The notes beneath the pieces are model-generated. The model was not told the DNA's origin, made no database searches, and worked only from the letters and a program-made list of their open reading frames with translations. Of a DNA stretch of 64,000 nt, positions 8,548 through 14,152 are shown piece by piece. The DNA is taken from contig NZ_JACCBG010000001.1 of the NCBI RefSeq assembly GCF_013409645.1, forward strand, positions 4,152,001-4,216,000. The letters run 5' to 3'. Each line of letters starts with the position of its first letter. The stretch's first letter is position 1. The position numbers and the translations under genes were made by a program. Source of the DNA: Nocardioides panaciterrulae. Its GTDB lineage: Bacteria > Actinomycetota > Actinomycetes > Propionibacteriales > Nocardioidaceae.

Positions 8548-8982
8548 ATGAGCGACCTGCCCCCCGTCCCGTCCCCGGCGTCCCCCGTGGCGCCCCCCGC
8601 CGCCTCCCCGCCGGCCCTGCGCTGGCAGTGCGTGTGCGTCGACACCGCCGACCCGGCGGCGATCGCCACCTTCTGGGAGCAGGCGCTCGGCTGGCGGCGC
8701 ACCCACCAGGCGGACACCGAGGTCGTCCTCGAGCCGCCGGCCGGCAGCCCCGAGGACGGCGTCTGCCCGGACCTGCTGTTCGTGCGGGTCCCGGAGGGCA
8801 AGGTGGTCAAGAACCGGCTCCACCTCGACCTGCGCCCGGTGGACCAGGGCGCCGAGGTGGCCCGGCTCGAGGGCCTCGGCGCCCGTCGCGTCGACATCGG
8901 CCAGCAAGACACCTCCTGGGTGGTGATGGCCGACCCCGACGGCAACGAGTTCTGCGTGCTGCGGGCGCTGCCGCCGGGCTGA
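8548..8982 (+). CDS. VOC (glyoxalase-like) family protein
   Basis: A 144-residue protein. After a proline/alanine-rich N-terminal tail of about 24 residues, LRWQCVCVDTADPAAIATFWEQALGWRR begins a single vicinal-oxygen-chelate unit. It ends with VVMADPDGNEFCVLRALP, the typical last strand with a metal-ligand glutamate. KNRLHLDLRPVDQ supplies the usual central histidine strand. These small actinobacterial proteins are often annotated as glyoxalase or bleomycin-resistance family, but substrate and metal are unknown. It is transcribed away from the carboxylase operon and shares its 75-bp upstream region. A GGGAGG Shine-Dalgarno sequence lies about 10 bp before the ATG. Confidence 0.85.
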   Translation: MSDLPPVPSPASPVAPPAASPPALRWQCVCVDTADPAAIATFWEQALGWRRTHQADTEVVLEPPAGSPEDGVCPDLLFVRVPEGKVVKNRLHLDLRPVDQGAEVARLEGLGARRVDIGQQDTSWVVMADPDGNEFCVLRALPPG

Positions 8983-9019
8983 CCGCCCACCGGCCGCGCG
9001 GACCGGCTCCGGGTCCGAG

Positions 9020-10651
9020 TCAGCGCTCGTAGACCCGCTCGCCGCCGAACCAGGTGGCCACGATCTCGGCCGCCCCGATCTCCTCGGCCGGGGCGCGGAA
9101 CGGGTCCCGGTCGAGCAGCGTGAGGTCCGCCCGGGCACCCACCTGGAGCACCCCGGAGTCGCCGCGGTGGTTCACCCAGGCGGTGCCACTGGTGTAGGCC
9201 GACAGCGCCTGCTCCAGGCTCAGCGCCTGGTCGGGCACCAGCGGCTCGGGGGCGTCGCCGTCGGAGGAGTACGACGCCCGGTTCACCAGCGCGTGCACGC
9301 CGGCGACCGGCTCGGGCGGGTTGACCGGCCAGTCGCTGCCGCCGGCCAGGTGCGCCCCGGTGCCGGCGATCTCGGCGAGCGGGTAGTGCCAGGAGGCCCG
9401 CTCCTCGTCGAGGTGGGGCAGCAGCATCTTCACCGCCGGGGTGTCGCGGCTCACCCACATCCCCTGCACGTTGGCGGTGACGCCCAGCGCCCAGAAGCGG
9501 GCCCGGTCGCCGGGCCGCACCAGCTGCAGGTGCGCCACCTGGTGGCGCAGCCCCCGCATCCCGTTGTCGACCCGGGCCGCCTCGAGCGCGTCCAGCGCGT
9601 CGTGCACGGCCCGCTCGCCGATCGCGTGGAAGTGGCAGGCGAGCCCGGCGGCGTCGAGGGCGACGACCACCTCGCGCACCTGCTCGGCGTCGAGGAACGC
9701 CAGCCCCCGGTCGCCGCAGGCGCAGTGCAGCTGGCCGAGGTAGGGCTCCTCCACGGTCGCGGTGAAGGTCTCGGCGATGCCGTCCATCATCACCTTGACC
9801 GAGTCCGCGGTCAGGCCGGCCGCGGCCAGCCGGTCCCGCTCGGCGAGCAGCTCCTCGACCTGCTCGAGGCCCCGGTGCCGGTCCCACCACTGCGAGCAGC
9901 GCACGTGGGCGCGCAGGTCGTCGGCCTCCTTCAGGTCCAGGTAGGCCTGGGTCGGGTCGTCGAGCCCGGCGTACCCGCCGATCAGGGCGTCGTGCCAGCC
10001 GACGATGCCCCACGAGGCGAGGTAGGACTGGGCCTCACGCAGCGCGGCGGCGTACTCCTCGCGGGTGGTCTCCACGTGGTCCCAGACCAGCCGCTGGGCG
10101 CCCTCGCGCAACGTGCCGGTCGGGTTGCCCCGGTCGTCGCGCTCGATCCAGCCGTCCTCGGGGTCGGGGGTGTCCGCGGTGATCCCGGCCACCTCCAGCG
10201 CCCGGGTGTTCACCCAGGCGTCGTGGTGGTCGGTGCTCGGGAGGAAGGCCGGCTTGTCCGGCATCACCCGGTCCAGCAGCTCGGCGGTCGGGCCCTGCGG
10301 GCCGAACGCGGCGACCGACCAGCCGCCGCCGCGGAACCAGGCCGCACCCGACTGCCGCTCGGCGGAGTCGCGCAACGCGTCGAGATACTCCTCGGCGCCG
10401 CTGAGGCCGCTCATCTCGCAGCGCAGCCGCTCCAGGCCGCCGACCATCGGGTGCATGTGGGCGTCCTGGAAGCCGGGGAGCAGCAGCCCGCCGCCGCAGT
10501 CGACCTCCTGCGCGCCGGGGCCGACCCGGTCCCGGACGTCGGCGGGGTCGCCGATCGCCACGATCCGTCCGTCGCGCACGCCCAGGGCGTCCGCCCCGGC
10601 GTACCGGTGTCCGTCGAAGAGCTGGGCCTGGAGGAAGATGTGTGCGTTCAC
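9020..10651 (-). CDS. Metal-dependent amidohydrolase, YtcJ-like
   Basis: A protein of about 543 residues of the amidohydrolase superfamily. Seen: an N-terminal beta-sandwich piece followed by LLPGFQDAHMHP (first metal-binding HxH, near residue 66), a middle region with ACHFHAIGERAVHDALDALE, HQVAHLQLV, and LAGGSDWPVNPPEPV (the metal-ligand Asp), and a C-terminal ADLTLLDRDPF strand. This is the architecture of the YtcJ-type family, often misnamed as exoenzyme regulatory proteins. The physiological substrate is unknown, probably an amide or cyclic imide. I place the start at the GTG at 10651 because the homologous region begins just after it; a longer frame to 10684 exists. Monocistronic. Confidence 0.85.
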   Translation of the reverse strand: MNAHIFLQAQLFDGHRYAGADALGVRDGRIVAIGDPADVRDRVGPGAQEVDCGGGLLLPGFQDAHMHPMVGGLERLRCEMSGLSGAEEYLDALRDSAERQSGAAWFRGGGWSVAAFGPQGPTAELLDRVMPDKPAFLPSTDHHDAWVNTRALEVAGITADTPDPEDGWIERDDRGNPTGTLREGAQRLVWDHVETTREEYAAALREAQSYLASWGIVGWHDALIGGYAGLDDPTQAYLDLKEADDLRAHVRCSQWWDRHRGLEQVEELLAERDRLAAAGLTADSVKVMMDGIAETFTATVEEPYLGQLHCACGDRGLAFLDAEQVREVVVALDAAGLACHFHAIGERAVHDALDALEAARVDNGMRGLRHQVAHLQLVRPGDRARFWALGVTANVQGMWVSRDTPAVKMLLPHLDEERASWHYPLAEIAGTGAHLAGGSDWPVNPPEPVAGVHALVNRASYSSDGDAPEPLVPDQALSLEQALSAYTSGTAWVNHRGDSGVLQVGARADLTLLDRDPFRAPAEEIGAAEIVATWFGGERVYER

Positions 10652-10684
10652 GCAACTGTTATGCCCCGCCCGGGCCCGAGTCAT

Positions 10685-10733
10685 GCAGCCGGGTCAGACA
10701 GCCGGGTCAGGCAGCCGGGTCAGGCAGCCGGTC
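10685..10733. repeat. 13-bp tandem repeat, about 3.7 copies
   Basis: Units of GCAGCCGGGTCAG begin at 10685, 10698 and 10711, with a degenerate fourth at 10724. They lie just upstream of the amidohydrolase start. The second unit differs only in its first base. No coding function is evident. Confidence 0.8.
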
Positions 10734-10750
10734 GGGGGCGCTGGCGCGGA

Positions 10751-10809
10751 ATACCCGTCGGGGTATGAGGCGTTCTAGCCGGTGAGCCCTTGGACACCCC
10801 AGGGGGTAT
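10751..10809 (+). promoter_or_regulatory. Two CsoR/CstR-type operators in front of the thioredoxin operon
   Basis: ATACCCGTCGGGGTAT (10751-10766) and ACACCCCAGGGGGTAT (10794-10809) are both G/C-tract palindromes flanked by AT/TA, the form recognised by CsoR-family repressors. They are 43 bp apart, centre to centre, and sit 30-90 bp before the ATG of the first gene. The operon itself encodes a CsoR-family protein, so autoregulation is likely. Confidence 0.7.
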
Positions 10810-10839
10810 CCTCCCACCAACCGAGAGAAGGACGCAGGC

Positions 10840-11211
10840 ATGGCCGCCAACACCCTCACCGCCGAGAACTTCGAGACCACCGTCGCCGAGAACGACATCG
10901 TCCTGGTGGACTTCTGGGCCTCCTGGTGCGGCCCGTGCCGCCAGTTCGCGCCCGTCTACGAGGCCGCGTCGGAGCAGCACACCGACGTCTTCTTCGGCTC
11001 GGTCGACACCGAGGCCGAGCAGGCGCTCGCCGGTGCCGCCCGGATCACCTCGATCCCCACGCTGATGGCCTTCCGGGAGGGCGTGCTGGTGTTCTCCCAG
11101 CCCGGGGCGCTGCCCGCGCCGGCCCTCGAGCAGCTGATCCAGGCCGTGCGCGACCTCGACATGGAGGACGTGCACGCCCAGGTCGCCGCGACCGAGGGGG
11201 AGCAGGCCTGA
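10840..11211 (+). CDS. Thioredoxin-like protein
   Basis: A 123-residue thioredoxin-fold protein with the classical active site WCGPC at residues 29-33 and the cis-proline segment ITSIPTLMAFREG near residue 70. There is no signal peptide, so it is cytosolic. The C-terminus extends about 15 acidic residues past the last helix. It is the first gene of a three-gene operon with a DUF302 protein (TGATG overlap) and a CsoR/CstR-family regulator. In that setting a role in reducing persulfides or protecting protein thiols during sulfide or electrophile stress is plausible. That role is inference from neighbours; the fold itself is clear. Confidence 0.9.
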   Translation: MAANTLTAENFETTVAENDIVLVDFWASWCGPCRQFAPVYEAASEQHTDVFFGSVDTEAEQALAGAARITSIPTLMAFREGVLVFSQPGALPAPALEQLIQAVRDLDMEDVHAQVAATEGEQA

Positions 11212-11645
11212 TGGGCTACACGCTGGCCACCACCGTCGCGCGGCCCTTCGACCGCACGCTCGCCGAGGTCCGCGACGCGCTGGCCGAGCAGGGCTTCGGG
11301 GTGCTCACCGAGATCGACCTGCGGGCCACGCTGAAGGCCAAGCTCGACGTCGACGTCGCCCCGCACGTGATCCTGGGCGCCTGCCGGCCGCAGCTGGCCC
11401 ACCAGGCGCTCGGCATCGACCCGGCCGTCGCCACGATGCTGCCGTGCAACGTCGCGGTCCGCGCGGTCGACGAGACCACCACCACCGTCGAGGCCTTCGA
11501 CCCCGACGCGATGACGCAGCTGGCCGGGGAGGCGCTCGGCGAGGTCGCCGCGGACGCCCGCCGGCGGCTCACCGCCGTCCTGGCAGGCCTGGACGCCGCC
11601 GACCCCGATGCCGACCCCGCCGCCGACACTGACGAGGAGCACTGA
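11211..11645 (+). CDS. DUF302 family protein
   Basis: A 144-residue protein. GYTLATTVARPFDRTLAEVRDALAEQGFGVLTEIDLRATLKAKL, ILGACRPQLAHQAL and LLPCNV-like MLPCNVAVRAVD are the standard run of a DUF302 domain (about 125 residues). An acidic, Asp-rich tail follows. The domain's biochemical role is unsettled; it is frequently found next to thiosulfate sulfurtransferases, thioredoxins and CsoR/CstR regulators. The ATG overlaps the thioredoxin stop by one base (TGATG), indicating coupled translation. Two cysteines sit in the conserved GACRPQ and LPCNV loops and could carry a persulfide, which is speculation. Confidence 0.85.
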   Translation: MGYTLATTVARPFDRTLAEVRDALAEQGFGVLTEIDLRATLKAKLDVDVAPHVILGACRPQLAHQALGIDPAVATMLPCNVAVRAVDETTTTVEAFDPDAMTQLAGEALGEVAADARRRLTAVLAGLDAADPDADPAADTDEEH

Positions 11646-11647
11646 CC

Positions 11648-11911
11648 GTGGAGCTCGACCCCCAGTCGATGAGTCCGGTGATCAACCGGATCAAGCGGGC
11701 CCAGGGCCAGCTCGCCGGCGTGCTGCGGATGCTCGAGGAGGGCCGGGAGTGCGAGGACGTCGTGACCCAGCTCGCCGCGGTCTCCCGCGCCCTGGACCGG
11801 GCCGGCTTCGCCATCGTCGCCACCGGGCTGCAGCAGTGCCTGGCCGAGGGCGAGGGCATCGACTCGGTCGACGCCAAGAAGATGGAGAAGCTCTTCCTCT
11901 CGCTGGCCTGA
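11648..11911 (+). CDS. CsoR-family repressor, CstR-like (persulfide-sensing type)
   Basis: An 87-residue all-helical repressor with the CsoR/RcnR/CstR core INRIKRAQGQLAGVLRMLEEGRECEDVVTQL. Cys35 and Cys64 stand at the two thiol positions, but the residue at the copper-ligand histidine position is Gly60. Copper sensors use Cys-His-Cys, whereas CstR keeps only the two cysteines and senses persulfides. Together with the thioredoxin and DUF302 neighbours this argues for a CstR-like sulfur-stress sensor rather than a copper sensor. The start is a GTG 2 bp after the DUF302 stop. It probably binds the two G/C palindromes upstream of the operon. Confidence 0.85.
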   Translation: MELDPQSMSPVINRIKRAQGQLAGVLRMLEEGRECEDVVTQLAAVSRALDRAGFAIVATGLQQCLAEGEGIDSVDAKKMEKLFLSLA

Positions 11912-11957
11912 CGGTCCGCCCCCCGGTCCCGGCCCGTGGCGTGCCGGCCCGCACGCA

Positions 11958-11975
11958 GTTAACGAGCGCTAACCT
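11958..11975 (+). promoter_or_regulatory. TetR-type operator and -10 box of the downstream regulator
   Basis: GTTAACGAGCGCTAAC (11958-11973) is the twin of the palindrome in the carboxylase promoter, differing at one central base, and both continue into TAACCT. If TAACCT is the -10 box, transcription would begin at or next to the GTG at 11982, giving a leaderless mRNA and tight autoregulation. Confidence 0.75.
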
Positions 11976-11981
11976 GGGCCG

Positions 11982-12554
11982 GTGAGTGCCGAGCCCGTCG
12001 CGCGTCGCGACCAGATCCTGGCCACCGCGGCCGAGCTGTTCGCCGCCCGCGGCTTCCACGGGGTCTCGGTCGCCGACCTCGGCGCGGCCTGCGGCATCTC
12101 CGGGCCGGCGCTCTACAAGCACTTCGCGTCCAAGGACGCGGTCCTCGCCGAGATGCTGGTCTCGATCAGCGAGGAGCTGCTCAGCGTGGGCCGCGAACGG
12201 GCGGCCGCCGCGCCCGAGCCGGCCGCCGCCCTGTCCGCCCTGGTCGACTGGCACGTCGACTTCGCGCTGCGGCACCGGCCGCTGATCGTGGTCCAGGACC
12301 GGGACTGGCAGTCGCTGCCCGGGGCGGCGCGCGAGCGGGTGCGGGTCCTGCAACGGGAGTACGTCGACCTCTGGGCCGCGCAGCTGCGCGCGCTCGACCC
12401 CGGACTGCCCGCCGACCGGGCCCGCGCGATGGCGCACGCGGCGTTCGGCCTGATCAACTCCACCCCGCACAGCGGGCTGCTGCCCGACGCCCCGATGCAC
12501 GGGCTGCTCTCGCAGATGGCGCTGGGCGCGCTCGGGCTGCCCTCCGCCGGCTGA
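11982..12554 (+). CDS. TetR-family regulator, probable repressor of the leucine-degradation operon
   Basis: A 190-residue TetR/AcrR protein. The N-terminal DNA-binding domain reads RRDQILATAAELFAARGFHGVSVADLGAACGISGPALYKHFASKDAVL (residues 8-55). The C-terminal ligand domain has no assigned ligand, but by analogy with acyl-CoA-responsive TetR proteins an acyl-CoA intermediate is likely. It has its own copy of the 16-bp palindrome found in the promoter of the carboxylase/HMG-CoA-lyase operon 3.5 kb away, so I infer it represses both itself and that operon. The GTG start lies 6 bp after the putative -10 box, suggesting leaderless translation. Confidence 0.85.
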   Translation: MSAEPVARRDQILATAAELFAARGFHGVSVADLGAACGISGPALYKHFASKDAVLAEMLVSISEELLSVGRERAAAAPEPAAALSALVDWHVDFALRHRPLIVVQDRDWQSLPGAARERVRVLQREYVDLWAAQLRALDPGLPADRARAMAHAAFGLINSTPHSGLLPDAPMHGLLSQMALGALGLPSAG

Positions 12555-12654
12555 CTTCCTCCCTACCCGCGCGGGGCCTCGGACAGCATGGTCAACGACT
12601 ACCTGCGCGTCACCCGGCAGGTCCGCGTCGTGGTCGACAAGGGGTGTTCTGGGG

Positions 12655-12751
12655 TTGAGTTGGGCCCGCTGCCGGGTCGAGTTGGGCCCCCCGCCGGGTT
12701 GAGTTGGGCCCGCTGCCGGGTCGAGTTGGGCACGCTGCCGGGTTGGGCGGG
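12655..12751. repeat. 22-bp intergenic tandem repeat, 4 full copies plus a partial
   Basis: Units start at 12655, 12677, 12699 and 12721, each beginning TTGAGTTGGG or TCGAGTTGGG and ending GCCGGG; a shortened copy starts at 12743. The first T alternates TT/TC from unit to unit, so a 44-bp higher-order period is visible. The repeat lies in the 418-bp gene-free gap 12555-12972. Apart from the repeat I see nothing in that gap that I can call. Open frames through it are repeats of QLNP/QLDP-type words and do not look like real proteins. Confidence 0.85.
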
Positions 12752-12972
12752 TCGTCGACCTCCAGCCGGCGAGATCCTTGTCCACGGGCGACCGGGCCCG
12801 GCCACGCGCTCACTGGGTGTGTCCCTGTTGCCGTGGCGAGGAGACGTCCACCTGGCCCGGGGTGCCTCGAACAGTGGACCCACCTTCCAGGACCGCGGGG
12901 ACGCGGAGTCCGGCGACGGCGCCCTCCCGTAACGCGAGGGAACCTCCGGCGCGCCGCCGACGTCGAAGCAGC

Positions 12973-13407
12973 ATGCGACCTGCACCGGCGATTCTGCTCG
13001 CGGCCCTGACCACCGCAACCCTCCTGCCGTTCGGGCAACAGCCGGCAGCCGCCTCGTGCGCAGCGCCCTCCCTCATCGGCACCGACCACCTGGTGCTCCG
13101 CCACGGCGCCAGCGCCGAGATCGACGGCGCCGGGTTCGCCGACGGCTGCCAGGACACCGGCTCGTGTTCCGCCACGCCCGGCTGCAGCAGTTGCGATTAC
13201 GGTCCCGAGCCCGAGCCGATGAGCGGCATCACCCTGACGCTGCGCCAGAACGGACGCACGTGGCCCCTCGGCACCGCCGACGCCCGCGCCACACACGACG
13301 ACTTCGGCGCGGTGACCTGGGCCGTCGAGCTCCCGATGGAGGTCAAGCCCGGCCGGGCGACCCTGGTCCCGGAGTACGGCCAAGCCGCTGTCGTACGCGT
13401 CCGTTGA
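12973..13407 (+). CDS. Small secreted cysteine-rich protein, unknown function
   Basis: A 144-residue protein starting MRPAPAILLAALTTATLLPFGQQPAAA, a Sec signal peptide with predicted cleavage after AAA. The mature part begins SCAAPSLIGTDHLVLRHGASAEIDGAGFADGCQD and contains a compact cysteine-rich segment DTGSCSATPGCSSCDYG (six cysteines counting the N-terminal one and GC). A beta-rich half with WPLGTADA and VTWAVELPMEVKPGRATLVPEYG follows. The pattern suggests a small disulfide-stabilised immunoglobulin-like domain. The start is the ATG directly before the hydrophobic segment; a longer frame upstream runs through the repeat region and is not credible. I do not recognise a named family. Confidence 0.7.
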   Translation: MRPAPAILLAALTTATLLPFGQQPAAASCAAPSLIGTDHLVLRHGASAEIDGAGFADGCQDTGSCSATPGCSSCDYGPEPEPMSGITLTLRQNGRTWPLGTADARATHDDFGAVTWAVELPMEVKPGRATLVPEYGQAAVVRVR

Positions 13408-13486
13408 TCGCCAGGTGCGAGGCCCGCGCCTACGAAGATCCGATAGGCCGCCGGGCCGAGCTCACGCTGACATGGGACACACCCGG

Positions 13487-14152
13487 TCAGAGCAGGTGCT
13501 CGATCCGGGCGTGGTCGTCGTCGAGCACGCGCAGCACGGCGGCCGCCCGCAGCGCGGCGTCCAGCGCGACGTCGAGGTCCTCGTCCGCGTCGCCGGCCGG
13601 CCCGCCCGCGTGCAGCCGGGACAGCAGCTCCTCGCGCGAAAGCCCCCGCAGGTGCAGCAGCACCAGGGGGTCGGCCTCCACCAGCCAGGTGAGCCGGGTC
13701 AGCAGCGCCAGCGCGTGCCGGCACGGGTCGGTCCAGCCGCGGCAGGTGCAGCCGGTGACCAGCTCCCCGCCGTACGGCAGCAGCTCGACCCCGGCCTCCT
13801 CGGCGTGCTCGACGAGGTCGTGCGGCAGGTCGCCGGCGAGCAGCGCCGCGAGCCGGCCACCGCCGGCGGCCACCGCCTCGACCAGGCTCTCGCGGCCGGT
13901 CGGGTCGAGGACCGGCAGGGTGCCGGTGACCCGGCAGGTCTCGGAGCCGTCCGCCACGTCGGCGGCGAACCGCCCGGCCTCGGTGGTGACCGCCCCGACG
14001 GCTCCCGCCCGGGCCAAGGACCTGCCCGCCGCCAGCGCCTGCTCATCGTAGGCCGCCTCCTCCACCGCGCGCCCCCAGGCCCGGCCCCACCAGGTCGCGG
14101 GCCGGCCGCCCCGCCGCCAACCCGGCCCGGCCGGGTGCACGACCGTGGTCAC
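13487..14152 (-). CDS. SWIM zinc-finger protein
   Basis: A 221-residue protein whose central CTCRGWTDPCRHALALL matches the SWIM zinc motif CxCx(n)CxH (near residue 138-150). The rest is alpha/beta with an acidic C-terminal half. Start GTG at 14152 overlaps the stop of the SNF2 gene (GTGA), so the two are translationally coupled; an adjacent SWIM + SNF2 pair is common in Actinobacteria. The SWIM protein probably contacts DNA or the helicase, but a defined function is not known to me. Four bases of overlap and the shared strand make an operon certain enough. Confidence 0.88.
   Translation of the reverse strand: MTTVVHPAGPGWRRGGRPATWWGRAWGRAVEEAAYDEQALAAGRSLARAGAVGAVTTEAGRFAADVADGSETCRVTGTLPVLDPTGRESLVEAVAAGGGRLAALLAGDLPHDLVEHAEEAGVELLPYGGELVTGCTCRGWTDPCRHALALLTRLTWLVEADPLVLLHLRGLSREELLSRLHAGGPAGDADEDLDVALDAALRAAAVLRVLDDDHARIEHLL

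Noticed and set aside
9167..10768. Rightward frame antisense to the amidohydrolase
   Set aside because: No motifs; the opposite strand encodes the metal-site protein.
12588..12932. Open frame across the 22-bp repeats
   Set aside because: Reads as repeats of LGPLPGRVG-type words; no conserved domain and no Shine-Dalgarno site. Treated as non-coding repeat.
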